Notes: generated from the letters alone by a model not told the origin. A stretch of DNA of 31,526 nucleotides from Chitinophagaceae bacterium UBA7600 (GCA_002478885.1 DLKC01000013.1:1-31526), one strand, 5' to 3'. Shown: positions 8,171 through 16,848, numbered from the stretch's first letter. Program-made: numbers and translations.

Positions 8171-8587
8171 TTATTTTTTTGCTGCAGGGTAATTCGTTGA
8201 CCGGGCATTGGCCCATGCACTATTTTTTCCCAACTGTGTACGTAATTTCCTGTAAGCATTCCCCATTGAAAATTGCCTGTCCACCTGATTAATCGTGGTT
8301 TGCGTAATGTCTTTACCAGTCATCGTATCGTTCATCTTACCCCGCATGTTATCGCTGGCAGCCTTACCAATAATGGTTTTATGGTATTTATAAACGACCA
8401 TAGCTTTATCATACCGGATCATGCTATCAAGCACCTCTGCCATCAAAGCGCGATCGGATATTATATCTGTTATTATTGCCCGCCTCGAAGCGGGCTTCCT
8501 TAGCAGCTGGCCTATATTCTGCTGCCGGATGCAAGCCTGGAAAAAAATACCTGTCAGCAGGAAAATAATCAGCGCTGGTTTTTTCAT
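8171..8587 (-). CDS. Lipoprotein of unknown function
   Basis: The N terminus MKKPALIIFLLTGIFFQAC is a lipoprotein signal with Cys19 as the lipidated residue (lipobox FQAC, slightly off the LxAC consensus). The remaining 120 residues are helical and basic, with DSMIRYDKAMVVYKYHKT and a C terminus rich in Ala, Asn and Lys. No known domain recognised. In-frame ATGs at 8611 and 8623 would lengthen the n-region; I prefer 8587 because it gives a standard signal peptide, but 8611 (MNKRKKWTM...) is possible. Likely anchored in a membrane facing the periplasm. Confidence 0.72.
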   Translation of the reverse strand: MKKPALIIFLLTGIFFQACIRQQNIGQLLRKPASRRAIITDIISDRALMAEVLDSMIRYDKAMVVYKYHKTIIGKAASDNMRGKMNDTMTGKDITQTTINQVDRQFSMGNAYRKLRTQLGKNSAWANARSTNYPAAKK

Positions 8588-8688
8588 AGTCCACTTTTTC
8601 CTTTTGTTCATGCCTTCACCCAAAAGCAGTCAAAGCTTTTAAGGATGAAGCAATGAATATGCCAGCATCCGAAAGAGGTTTTAGACGA

Positions 8689-10437
8689 CTATTGTTTCAT
8701 TATCCTGAAGCTGGCCATACCGCTTTTCTCCCCATAAACGCTTACCATGTAAAAACCCGGGCTCCATTGGGCCATGCTTACCTGGATATCGCTGTATGCC
8801 TTACCGGCCAATTGTTGCTGAAGCAGGACTGTTTTACCAGTGACATCAGTGATCTTCACTGTTGTTTTTTCGTTGGCAGCCGCCGGGCACCTGATATTCA
8901 TGATATCGGTGACGGGATTTGGAAAAACCAACGGCTGTTGCTCCGAGCCAGCCTTAACCCCTATTGCGGGCATACTGTTGTTCATTTGCGCGGCAACCGC
9001 AACATAGTTGAACCGGTCTTCAGAAACAGCGCATTGATTGAGGGCATGCACAGACATGTAACCACTTTTATTACCCCAGTTGACCGTTATGGTCGCGGTT
9101 CCCTGCCCGCTTACCAATTCTACTCCTTTTGGGAGTGACCAGTGATACTTGTTTCCATTCTTCCCGGCAACGCTGTATTGCAGGTTGTTTTGCAGGGGAG
9201 CAATTTTCGACGGCCCCCCGACAGGCGAGGGTTTTGCCGGCGTGGTTATAACCTTAAATGCAGTGCTTAATCCCCTGCAGCCGTTCTGTGCATTAATTTC
9301 TGCTTTATAATAAGCCGGCGCCGTAGTGAAATAACTGGTGTCAGCCGTTGCTGTTTCGCGAAAAACTTCCACCACTCCATGACCGGGCTCGCCATCGCCG
9401 CCAACAGCTACATACACTTCGCCTTTGCTGTTGACACACACGCCCCTGGGGAAATACAGTTGATACCTGGAATAGCCGAGGCCATAACCGCCTGCCACTG
9501 TAAAGCCATTACGTTTGCCGGGCTGCCATTTTTTTACGCCCTGGCTATAGCTGTCAATGACAAAAATATTGCCCTGCTTATCGAGGCATAGTTCTTCAGG
9601 CATCACTTTATCGGGCCCTTCTGTTGATGGTCGTTTTGTTATACCTGCCACTGTGACTCCTTTGGAAGCGCCGGGTGCCCATTTCTGGATACGGCAGTTT
9701 AAAAAATCACTAATGTACAGGTATCCCGAATCGTCGACCACAACGCCCAGCGGATGGTAAAGTTCTCCTGCTCCTGAGCCGCAACCGGTACTGCTTCCTG
9801 CAACCAATTGGCCGCACTTTGCGCCGGGTTTCCATTTCACGATACGGTTGTTATAAACATCTGCCACGTAGATATTCCCAAACCTGTCAAGGCTTAATGC
9901 ATTCGGCCAGTTAAACTGGTTCAGCGCCGCACCTGGCCCGTTACCGCCGGCAACTATTTCACCGCATGAAGCACCAGGCGCCCATCTCATAATGCGGTAG
10001 TTATAGACATCAGCAATAAAAATGTTGCCCGCAGAATCTACCTGCAGATCTTCCGGACCGTTCAGTTGGTTTAAATCCGGGCCTGAACCGTTACCCCCGG
10101 CAACAACAATTCCTTTCGATGAACCATGTAAGAATTTGACCACGCTGTTTTTCCTGTATTCCGTTACATACATATTCCCTTCGCGGTCGAAGGCGATGCC
10201 AGAAGGTATATCGAGGTCCGCGGTTATTACGGTACCGGGGGAAGTATAGGTTGTTCTTATCATTTGGGGCACATCATTTTTGAGCCATAGCACTTCCTTA
10301 ATGCCAGAAACGCCTGGGTTTACAGCGATAAGGTTGCCGGCACATTCATCGCCGGTTATTGTTGCAGTACACTGCGCGTATATGGATGTGCTGATCAAAC
10401 AAAAACAAATCAAGCTGCTGTGGTATGGGGTTTTCAT
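8689..10437 (-). CDS. Secreted NHL-repeat protein with T9SS sorting domain
   Basis: A 582-residue secreted protein. Signal peptide at 1-21 (hydrophobic core, cut near IYAQC). From about 70 to 350 there are six NHL-type beta-propeller blades, each with a pattern like GNIFIADVYNYRIMRWAPGAS and a VAGGNGxG turn; a propeller of this kind usually binds protein, peptide or carbohydrate. An Ig/PKD-like section follows (about 375-490). The C-terminal 80 residues (FPNPVTDIMNIRC ... GFYMVSVYG ... FRIMKQ) are a type A T9SS sorting domain. It is therefore expected on the surface or outside the cell. NHL proteins with this exact WxPGAxxGxxVAGG repeat are frequent in Bacteroidota, but their role is unknown. 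No convincing promoter seen upstream. Confidence 0.9.
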   Translation of the reverse strand: MKTPYHSSLICFCLISTSIYAQCTATITGDECAGNLIAVNPGVSGIKEVLWLKNDVPQMIRTTYTSPGTVITADLDIPSGIAFDREGNMYVTEYRKNSVVKFLHGSSKGIVVAGGNGSGPDLNQLNGPEDLQVDSAGNIFIADVYNYRIMRWAPGASCGEIVAGGNGPGAALNQFNWPNALSLDRFGNIYVADVYNNRIVKWKPGAKCGQLVAGSSTGCGSGAGELYHPLGVVVDDSGYLYISDFLNCRIQKWAPGASKGVTVAGITKRPSTEGPDKVMPEELCLDKQGNIFVIDSYSQGVKKWQPGKRNGFTVAGGYGLGYSRYQLYFPRGVCVNSKGEVYVAVGGDGEPGHGVVEVFRETATADTSYFTTAPAYYKAEINAQNGCRGLSTAFKVITTPAKPSPVGGPSKIAPLQNNLQYSVAGKNGNKYHWSLPKGVELVSGQGTATITVNWGNKSGYMSVHALNQCAVSEDRFNYVAVAAQMNNSMPAIGVKAGSEQQPLVFPNPVTDIMNIRCPAAANEKTTVKITDVTGKTVLLQQQLAGKAYSDIQVSMAQWSPGFYMVSVYGEKSGMASFRIMKQ

Positions 10438-10741
10438 GTAGAATGAATGGTAGCGTTGCGACCTTTGTATTTGAACGGGCGAAAATTATACCAGCGGCAA
10501 ATTTTAAAAAACCGGCACAAGCGTATTGTAAAATATTATACGTGTGTAATTGATGTTCAGCGATAAGCTGCGTAAAACGGCCAATAGAATGTTACGCAGT
10601 AAATTTACCTGCCAGCCTGCGCGTGTTGATTTGTATTAACACTAATTAAGGTAACGGGGAAAAGATTACACAGCACATGTATCAGTGGTAACGGAACTCA
10701 ATAGTTCCGGCTTAAAAGCTGCCCAGTGAACCGGAGTAGAC

Positions 10742-10917
10742 GAGTGCGACGCAAGCAAAGCATAATAGCATTGAAAATGCGCGGCCAATTATTGTATTGG
10801 TAAAACATTACGTAACCTGTTACGCTTTGCCTTCAATACACATAATGTTTATAGTTTGTGGAAGTTATTTTTGAACCGTGCAGCTTTGCTACTATTAAAC
10901 TTCGTTGCGTCGCACCC
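10742..10917. repeat. MITE-like unit bounded by two inverted repeat copies
   Basis: Left end GTGCGACGCAAG (10744-10755) and right end GTTGCGTCGCAC (10904-10915) are inverted copies of the intergenic repeat. The similarity runs on inward for about 25 bases, including a shared TAATAG block. About 150 bp of A/T-rich sequence lies between them and there is no coding capacity for a transposase. Neither target-site duplication nor a second full copy is visible in the window. Confidence 0.45.
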
Positions 10918-11215
10918 TTCCAATTCCTGTTCTCATTTCGGCTTTTTATTCCCGGCTTTTCAAATTGCTTTAATTGCGGCATTCAGCTGCTGGCTTTCAC
11001 GCTCACTGGTTTGTTGTTTTCATTGTTGGTTAGCAACAGCCATTGTAAACATATTACCTCCTCTACCACCAGCAGTGAACTACCGCAATGTTTTATCATA
11101 GGCTTTATTGTCCTTTCTATTTCTTATAGCAAATACAGTTTATTCAATTCGCTGTATTGCGCTGCTGTAAAAGCTTTCAGCATACCTGATGTACCGACGT
11201 TCTGAATAACGCAAA
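10855..11215 (-). pseudogene. Possible decayed coding sequence
   Basis: Reading the minus strand, short blocks of protein-like sequence occur in successive frames: MLKAFTAAQYSELNKLYLL (11183-11124), then a block with RNRKDNKAYDKTLR, then one containing SERESQQLNAAIKAI and EQELEGCDATKF, interrupted by several TGA/TAA stops. The composition is charged and helical, unlike random sequence. I do not recognise the family, and chance cannot be excluded. Confidence 0.2.
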
Positions 11216-11247
11216 TTGAATAACGAACCGGTCATTGTGAATGCCTG

Positions 11248-11577
11248 TTACAGAATGATAATAAGCAACAAAATAATGATGATCAAACCAGCAACAGATA
11301 TGTATATACCGCCATGGCCTATCGCTTTCGATTCTTTGTTCATGCTTTTTAATTCGGCTTTTACACTTCTGCGCTCTTCAGTGCTTAATTGAGATTTGTC
11401 CATTTGCTTTATTTCTTCTGCCCTTTTTTCTATTTCAGCAATGCGGGACTCTTTTTGTTCCTGGCTCATAGCCGCCATTGCTGCTTTCAACTGATCATTT
11501 CCTGAAGATGCGCTGGCCGTAAGAAAGCTTACTGAACATGCCAATGCCAGTGCGGGCAAATACAATTTGTGCCTCAT
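11248..11577 (-). CDS. Small secreted coiled-coil protein with C-terminal membrane helix
   Basis: A 109-residue protein: signal peptide MRHKLYLPALALACSVSFL with a cut near ASA, then a highly charged helical stretch of about 55 residues (LKAAMAAMSQEQ..., AEIEKRAEEIKQM, SVKAELKSMNKES) likely to form a coiled coil, then GHGG and a very hydrophobic Ile/Leu helix at the C terminus. It should be anchored in the inner membrane with the coiled coil in the periplasm. Similar small proteins with this C terminus are common in Bacteroidota and have no known role. An upstream in-frame ATG at 11661 lies before the promoter box, so the start at 11577 is preferred. Confidence 0.8.
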   Translation of the reverse strand: MRHKLYLPALALACSVSFLTASASSGNDQLKAAMAAMSQEQKESRIAEIEKRAEEIKQMDKSQLSTEERRSVKAELKSMNKESKAIGHGGIYISVAGLIIIILLLIIIL

Positions 11578-11603
11578 ACGTTTACTTTTTTGTTGATTAA
11601 CTA

Positions 11604-11635
11604 AAAAATTATTGACCATAATGGCAATTGCAAAA
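11604..11635 (-). promoter_or_regulatory. Promoter of the coiled-coil membrane protein gene
   Basis: Minus strand TTTTG (11631-11635), 19-nt spacer, TAATTTTT (11604-11611; 7 of 8 with TAnnTTTG). Transcription from about 11598 gives a leader of roughly 20 nt to the ATG at 11577. Confidence 0.5.
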
Positions 11636-11737
11636 CGAATACCAGAATATCTGTCTTGCAAAATGAAGTCGCCAATGGTTCAGCATGCGGCAGCGTGTAC
11701 CGTGGTAAAGACTGTTATGTAAAAAGTTTACAGCAGA

Positions 11738-12229
11738 TTACTGAAAATTGAAAGAGATTGAATTTTTCGGGTAGTCGAGTTTATAGTTCTGTTCGATATT
11801 ATTTGCTTTGAGGTGCAGCATATTAATTTCTTTGTCGCTGTAGTCGTGCAACAGGTTGTTAAACACTTTTATTTTTTTTACTGTGTTTATATTGTCAACT
11901 TCAAAATAAGTCCAGATACTTTCGGCCTGTTGTTCGTACCCTACAAATTTCATCGCAACCATGTTATCGTTCACGGTAAACTGGAGATGTTTCTGAATGT
12001 AGTCATTCACATAACTGTTCATTAGTTCCTGGTCGGGGGGATGAAGAATATCGACTTTACCCTGGTGGTATTTCGCGATCGTGTTTTCGAAATCGTCGGT
12101 AAAGATGCGTACGCTTATTTCCAGTTCTTTGGTGCTGTTATTGAAATTTACATCGGTCATTGATACAAAAAACGGGTGAAAAAGGTTTACTGCCGCCAGC
12201 ATAACATATTGAAACAAAAACGTAGCCAT
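11738..12229 (-). CDS. DUF6702 family protein
   Basis: A 163-residue protein with an N-terminal hydrophobic stretch (FLFQYVMLAAVNLFHPFF) that acts as a signal or anchor, followed by the DUF6702 pattern: HPFFVSMTDVNFNNSTKELEISVRIF... with FTDDFEN, a central HLQFTVND, and the closing WTYFEVDN...V and KIKVFNNLLHDY segment. DUF6702 proteins are confined to Bacteroidota, are predicted to be exported, and are typically found next to an M1 peptidase and a HupE/UreJ protein, as here. Function unknown. It is transcribed away from the HupE gene across a 94-bp A/T-rich shared control region. Confidence 0.85.
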   Translation of the reverse strand: MATFLFQYVMLAAVNLFHPFFVSMTDVNFNNSTKELEISVRIFTDDFENTIAKYHQGKVDILHPPDQELMNSYVNDYIQKHLQFTVNDNMVAMKFVGYEQQAESIWTYFEVDNINTVKKIKVFNNLLHDYSDKEINMLHLKANNIEQNYKLDYPKNSISFNFQ

Positions 12230-12323
12230 TCAACACAATTTTTTTTTGATTAAAGTCGCCTTTCTTAATTTGGCAAATTTAGCTGTCGCCACACAAAAAA
12301 GTGGTTAAAGTATTTAAGGGCAC
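12230..12323. promoter_or_regulatory. Divergent control region of the DUF6702 and HupE genes
   Basis: The minus strand carries an exact TAAATTTG box (12274-12281) for DUF6702, without a clear -33 element. The plus strand carries TTAATTTG (7 of 8) just before it, with TTTTG 16 nt upstream, for the HupE gene. The two boxes nearly overlap, so the two directions may compete. Confidence 0.33.
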
Positions 12324-12905
12324 ATGAGTAATTTCAGCATGTATTTTCCGATGGGTGTCGGTCATATCATTAACCCAGACGCCTATGACCATATTCTTTT
12401 TATAGCTGCACTTTGCCTGCGCTATACCTTGCATAACTGGAAGCAGCTGCTGGTGCTTGTTACAGCTTTTACCATCGGGCATTCCGTTACACTGGCGCTT
12501 AGCACATTCGATATTATTACTGTTTCAAGGAACTGGACCGAATTTTTTATCGCAATTACTATTGTTGTAACCGCCCTGAATAACCTGTGGGTAAAGGATT
12601 TTCAATTCCGGAACAAATACCCGCTGATCTATTTTTACGCCCTGTTCTTTGGGCTTATTCATGGACTCGGCTTTAGTACGTTGTTGAAAAGCATGCTTGG
12701 CAAGGGTGAGCCTGTGGTAGCACAGCTTTTCTATTTTAATGTTGGCATAGAGGCCGGGCAACTGTTGATCGTTGCAATAGTTTTATTACTTTCATTGCTG
12801 ATCCTTGAAAAGCTCAACGCCAACAGAAGGCGTTATATTGTGCTAACCAGCAGTGCTATTTCCCTATTTGCAGCGGCCATTGCCATTGAAAGATGGCCAT
12901 TATAA
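12324..12905 (+). CDS. HupE/UreJ family membrane protein
   Basis: A 193-residue polytopic inner-membrane protein. It shows the family marks: GVGHIINPDAYDHILFIAAL at 11-30 (compare HIxxGxDHxLF in HupE), TAFTIGHSVTLAL around 48-60, and FGLIHGLGFS around 110-119; five to six transmembrane helices. HupE/UreJ proteins are Ni/Co permeases in hydrogenase and urease operons; the conserved His and Asp residues are thought to bind metal. No hydrogenase or urease gene is nearby, so nickel transport is only a possibility. The downstream M1 peptidase starts 38 bases later, so the two are probably co-transcribed. Confidence 0.88.
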   Translation: MSNFSMYFPMGVGHIINPDAYDHILFIAALCLRYTLHNWKQLLVLVTAFTIGHSVTLALSTFDIITVSRNWTEFFIAITIVVTALNNLWVKDFQFRNKYPLIYFYALFFGLIHGLGFSTLLKSMLGKGEPVVAQLFYFNVGIEAGQLLIVAIVLLLSLLILEKLNANRRRYIVLTSSAISLFAAAIAIERWPL

Positions 12906-12943
12906 AGAGAAAGATTGATTCAATATACGTAAAACTAAAAACG

Positions 12944-15328
12944 ATGACCAAAAAGCTGTTTCTATCTGTTATGGTATGCGCAACGGCGTATGCGGCGAAC
13001 TCACAAAACATCCAGAACAACCCGGGAAGCAACCACGGTAATAAGTTTGAGCAGTTGGGCACGATTCTGCCCACGCCGAACGAATACCGCACTGCCAGCG
13101 GCGCTCCGGGTCCAAAGTACTGGCAGCAACGTTGCGATTACGACATTACCTGTTCGCTCGATGAAACAAAGCCCAGGCTGACCGGGAGCGAAAAAATTAC
13201 CTATTACAACAACTCACCAGATGAGCTTACCTACCTGTGGTTACAATTAGACGAGAACCAGCACAGCAGCGTAAACAACTCAGGCTACCAGGCAAGCAGC
13301 ACCATGCAAAACAATGTTGATGTATCAACCATCGACATGATGCTGGATAAAAAAACAGATAACGGTTATGGCGACCAGATAACAAAAATGACCGACGCAT
13401 CAGGGAAGCCATTAAAATATACGATCAACAAAACCATGATGCGGGTTGAATTACCTGCTGCCCTTAAACCCGGGCAACAATTTGTCTTTAATATCAGCTG
13501 GTATTACAATATATCAGACCGTTTTAAATACCGTGGCCGCGGTGGTTTTGAATTCTTCCCTGAAGATGGCAATTACCTTTTTACCATGACACAGTGGTAT
13601 CCCCGTCTTTGTGTTTACAGCGATTTCCAGGGCTGGCAAAATCACCAGTTTGCCGGTAGCGGCGAATTCGCACTTACATTCGGAAATTTCAAAGTAGCGA
13701 TTACTGTTCCTGCCGATCATGTGGTTGGTGCTACGGGCGAATGCCAGAACTATGCAACCGTACTTGATGCAAAACATCTATCCCGCTGGCAGCAGGCACA
13801 AACCGCGAAAGAGCCCGTGCAGATCTTCACGCTTGATGAAGCCAAAAAAGCAGAGACCACCAAGAGCAGCGCCACCAAAACATGGGTGTTCAAAGCAAAT
13901 ATGGTTCGTGATTTTGCCTGGACCAGCTCCCGCAAATTTATATGGGATGCCATGCCTGCTTTTGTGGAAGGCAAAAAGATCATGTGCATGAGTTTTTACG
14001 GTAAGGAGGCTTATGGCCTTTACAGCAAATACTCTACTAAGGTTGTAGCTCACACCATTAAAACATATTCTCACTTCACCATACCTTATCCTTATCCTGT
14101 TGCCCAGAGCATCGAGGCTTCAAATGGTATGGAGTACCCGATGATCTGCTTCAACTTTGGCCGCACTGAAAAAGACGGCACATATACAGAAGCCACCAAG
14201 AATGGAATGATCGGCGTTATCGTGCATGAAGTGGGGCATAACTTCTTCCCAATGATTGTAAACAGCGATGAACGCCAGTGGACGTGGATGGATGAGGGCC
14301 TTAATACTTTTACAGAATACCTCACAGAAGAACTCTACGATAATAAATTCCCGTCACGCCGCGGCCCTGCCTCGAGCATTGTTGATTATATGAAATTGCC
14401 AAAAGACCAGTTGGAGCCGATCATGACCAACAGTGAAAATATTATCCAGTTCGGGCCAAACGCTTATGCAAAGCCTGCAACAGGCCTAAACATTCTCCGG
14501 GAAACCATAATGGGCCGCGACCTTTTTGACTATTCCTTTAAAACTTACGCAAAACGCTGGGCTTTCAAGCACCCCACGCCCGCCGACCTCTTCCGCACCA
14601 TGGAAGACGCAAGTGCCGAAGACCTCGACTGGTTCTGGAGAGGATGGTTCTACAGCATAGACCCATGTGATATATCCCTCGACAGCGTTAAAGCCTTTAA
14701 GGCAGATGTAAACAGCGCACCAAAACCTATCATGCCTTTTGGTAAATTAAACCCTGACGGCACAAAGAACCTTGATAAACCGGCTGTAAATGATTTTGAA
14801 GATATTTCTAAGGTTAGAAACAGGCAGGATAAAAGCATTCAATTCCTTACAGACGTAGATACAACACTTCGCGATTTTTATTGGAAATACGATCGTGGCC
14901 TTGAACCATACAACTCAAGTTTCACTTACAAAGTGCAACCGGCAGAAATGACCAGCATCGATGACGCCACCAAAAATATGATCGCCGGCAAATACCTGTA
15001 TGAAGCATCTTTCAGCAATGTTGGCGGACTTGTAATGCCTATTATTGTGCAGTGGACGTTTGCAGATGGAACCTCTGAAACGGATTACATACCGGCGCAA
15101 ATCTGGCGCAAAAACGAAAACCATGTAACCAAGGTGTTCATCAAAGACAAGGAAGTTACTTCTGTTTTGCTCGATCCAATGAAAGAAACCGCAGACATCA
15201 ACACTTCTAACAATTACTGGCCGAAGATCAGTGAACCAGGCAGGTTTACTATCTACAAATTGAAGCAGGCGGGCGTCCGGGGCCAAAGTAGCGGAGTAAA
15301 CCCAATGCAGGCAACCAACCAGAAATAA
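12944..15328 (+). CDS. M1 family zinc metallopeptidase (aminopeptidase N-like)
   Basis: A 794-residue secreted zinc peptidase. Signal peptide MTKKLFLSVMVCATAYAANS with a cut near NSQ. An N-terminal beta domain (about 60-280) is followed by the catalytic domain with the exopeptidase motif NGMEYP (394-399, GxMEN in classical members) and the zinc site HEVGH (428-432) plus Glu451 exactly 18 residues later in WMDEGL. A C-terminal Ig-like section (about 680-780) ends the protein. Zinc ligands and general base are all present, so it should be active. The start at 12944 gives a proper signal peptide; an in-frame upstream start within the HupE gene does not. Role: periplasmic or extracellular peptide trimming; preferred substrate unknown. 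Confidence 0.92.
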   Translation: MTKKLFLSVMVCATAYAANSQNIQNNPGSNHGNKFEQLGTILPTPNEYRTASGAPGPKYWQQRCDYDITCSLDETKPRLTGSEKITYYNNSPDELTYLWLQLDENQHSSVNNSGYQASSTMQNNVDVSTIDMMLDKKTDNGYGDQITKMTDASGKPLKYTINKTMMRVELPAALKPGQQFVFNISWYYNISDRFKYRGRGGFEFFPEDGNYLFTMTQWYPRLCVYSDFQGWQNHQFAGSGEFALTFGNFKVAITVPADHVVGATGECQNYATVLDAKHLSRWQQAQTAKEPVQIFTLDEAKKAETTKSSATKTWVFKANMVRDFAWTSSRKFIWDAMPAFVEGKKIMCMSFYGKEAYGLYSKYSTKVVAHTIKTYSHFTIPYPYPVAQSIEASNGMEYPMICFNFGRTEKDGTYTEATKNGMIGVIVHEVGHNFFPMIVNSDERQWTWMDEGLNTFTEYLTEELYDNKFPSRRGPASSIVDYMKLPKDQLEPIMTNSENIIQFGPNAYAKPATGLNILRETIMGRDLFDYSFKTYAKRWAFKHPTPADLFRTMEDASAEDLDWFWRGWFYSIDPCDISLDSVKAFKADVNSAPKPIMPFGKLNPDGTKNLDKPAVNDFEDISKVRNRQDKSIQFLTDVDTTLRDFYWKYDRGLEPYNSSFTYKVQPAEMTSIDDATKNMIAGKYLYEASFSNVGGLVMPIIVQWTFADGTSETDYIPAQIWRKNENHVTKVFIKDKEVTSVLLDPMKETADINTSNNYWPKISEPGRFTIYKLKQAGVRGQSSGVNPMQATNQK

Positions 15329-15348
15329 ACAATCGCCTTCAAATAGAG

Positions 15349-15378
15349 AGCCACTTCCGCAAAGGGAGTGGTTTTTTG
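15349..15378 (+). terminator. Intrinsic terminator after the M1 peptidase gene
   Basis: CCACTTCC (15351-15358) pairs with GGGAGTGG (15364-15371), one G-U pair and a five-base loop, followed by six T. It closes the HupE/M1 unit. Confidence 0.8.
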
Positions 15379-15401
15379 TGCCCGGCATTTCGGCTATTCC
15401 C

Positions 15402-15426
15402 TGCTTCCGTTGCGTCGCACCCTGCG
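15402..15426 (+). repeat. Interspersed intergenic repeat, copy 5 (GCGTCGC version)
   Basis: GTTGCGTCGCAC (15409-15420) with CTTCC before and CCTGCGCC after. It lies in the 315-bp gap between the M1 peptidase terminator and the first CX4CH protein gene. Confidence 0.65.
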
Positions 15427-15645
15427 CCGTCCAGTCCGTGCTTCAACGAAACAAAGGCGTATTTTAAGGTCACCGCAGAAAATATCAGTGCTGATATATG
15501 CCCCATACGTAATGCATGGTCGGCGTCTCAGGGCATTCCCGGTCTCAGAAAAATCAGTTTGGCCTCAAAAACCTATCCGGCTTGAATAATTGTTCATTCC
15601 TGTTCAGGATAGAATTCTGCCTGCACAGCTTATTTTTAAAAAGGG

Positions 15646-15660
15646 ATAACAAGTTGTTAT
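15646..15660. promoter_or_regulatory. Perfect 15-bp palindrome, candidate operator
   Basis: ATAACAA-G-TTGTTAT, 33 bases before the ATG at 15694. A nearly identical element lies 31 bases before the paralogous gene (17176-17188). The spacing and dyad suggest a shared regulator binding site; no -33/-7 promoter match was found nearby. Confidence 0.45.
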
Positions 15661-15693
15661 TACTTTTATAACAGAATAAATGAGCAAAATAAT

Positions 15694-16848
15694 ATGAAAA
15701 ACTTTTGTAAAGAAAGTGTGATTTTTTTCAGGAGAAGTAGTCTTCTAAGAGCAGTTTCCGGTATTACTATGTTATCTGCTGTTTGTATTTTCCTTATGTC
15801 GAACCTTAACGGTCCTGCCAAGAACAGCAACGCTGTAACAGGCGCTCCATTTAACAATAACCAGACCTGCGCAAAATCGGGATGCCATTCAGGCGGCTCT
15901 TTTGGTGGTTCAGTAACCATGCAATTGCTGGATGCCAATCGTAACGTCGTTACTTCTTATGAGCCAGGCAAAAGCTATACATTTCGTATTAAGTTCAATA
16001 AAACAACTGGGTCGCCTCAATACGGCTGGCAAACTACCGTGGCAACATCAGGGGCCAATGTTGATGTGAATACCTGGGGTGCGCTTCCTGTGCTTACCCA
16101 TGTTTCGAAGCTGGGTGGCCGCAATTATTTCGAGCATTCAACCAGAGCAACGAAAGATTCTGTGATTGTTCCATGGACTGCACCGGCAGCCACTACCGGC
16201 ACAGTTGTTTTTTATACTGCGGGCAACTTTGTTAATGCAGATGGCAATACCTCAGGCGACCAGGTAGCCACAGCCACCTTAACCGTTGCGGAAGCCAGCA
16301 CGTTACCCGTGCGCCTCAATTATTTCAGGGGTGCTATTCAAAATGGCAGCGCAGTATTAAACTGGTCAACAGCTACTGAAGTAAATAACAGGAATTTCAT
16401 CATTGAAAAGAGCACCGACGGCGTGCAGTTTGCAGATATTGTAACCATTCCGTGTAAAGGCAACAGCAACGGCAGCACTTATTCCTATACAGATAACAGC
16501 TTTAGTTCAAAAGCTTACTACCGCCTTAAGCAAACAGATTTCGACGGCCATACAACAATCTATAATACGGTGGCCTTATCAACAGCCAGCGCGTCACAAT
16601 ACAGCCTGGCTGTATATGCACATGCGGGCACAACCGGCTTGTTATTTCATAACGGCAAGCAAACACAAAAAATAACGATCAGGTACAATGACCTGCAGGG
16701 ACGCCTTTTATATGCAGGAAGCACTACTGCCAACCAAGGCGATAATTTAATAACGATCCCGGCAGGCATGAATAAATCCATCATAATGGTATCGGTGATA
16801 ACGGAAGATGGTGCAAGAACAAGTACTAAAATCGGCATTCAACAGTAA
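15694..16848 (+). CDS. Secreted choice-of-anchor V-like protein with CX4CH motif (copy 1)
   Basis: A 384-residue exported protein. The N terminus has a basic stretch (FFRRSSLLRA) and a hydrophobic helix (about 21-38). Then comes GPAKNSNAVTGAPFNNNQTCAKSGCHSGG split here at Cys59, Cys64 and His65: a CX4CH motif resembling the choice-of-anchor V / reelin-like domain N terminus and a variant haem c site. The beta domain runs to about residue 205. A fibronectin-III-like module follows (LPVRLNYFRGA ... VLNWSTATE ... YYRLKQTDFDG, about 210-300), and an 80-residue C-terminal domain resembling a T9SS sorting domain ends the protein (IRYNDLQGRLLYAG ... IIMVSVITEDG). It is 371 bp from its paralog. Role unknown; haem binding is inference. 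Confidence 0.83.
   Translation: MKNFCKESVIFFRRSSLLRAVSGITMLSAVCIFLMSNLNGPAKNSNAVTGAPFNNNQTCAKSGCHSGGSFGGSVTMQLLDANRNVVTSYEPGKSYTFRIKFNKTTGSPQYGWQTTVATSGANVDVNTWGALPVLTHVSKLGGRNYFEHSTRATKDSVIVPWTAPAATTGTVVFYTAGNFVNADGNTSGDQVATATLTVAEASTLPVRLNYFRGAIQNGSAVLNWSTATEVNNRNFIIEKSTDGVQFADIVTIPCKGNSNGSTYSYTDNSFSSKAYYRLKQTDFDGHTTIYNTVALSTASASQYSLAVYAHAGTTGLLFHNGKQTQKITIRYNDLQGRLLYAGSTTANQGDNLITIPAGMNKSIIMVSVITEDGARTSTKIGIQQ

Larger units (their letters stand above)
10438..11247. other. 810-bp gene-poor region with hairpins, repeats and a decayed frame
   Basis: No gene can be supported here. It holds a perfect 8-bp inverted repeat CTGCGTAA/TTACGCAG (10568-10575 with 10592-10599), a CGGAACT/AGTTCCG hairpin with a four-base loop (10692-10698 with 10703-10709), a palindrome CGTAAC-CT-GTTACG (10811-10824), the 176-bp MITE-like unit (10742-10917), and a stop-interrupted minus-strand frame across about 10855-11215. 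Confidence 0.6.

Noticed and set aside
10858..11205. 115-codon plus-strand frame rich in Phe, Ser and Leu
   Set aside because: It starts in an A/T-rich repeat-bearing area with no promoter or homologous pattern, and its composition is that of an antisense of a charged minus-strand sequence.
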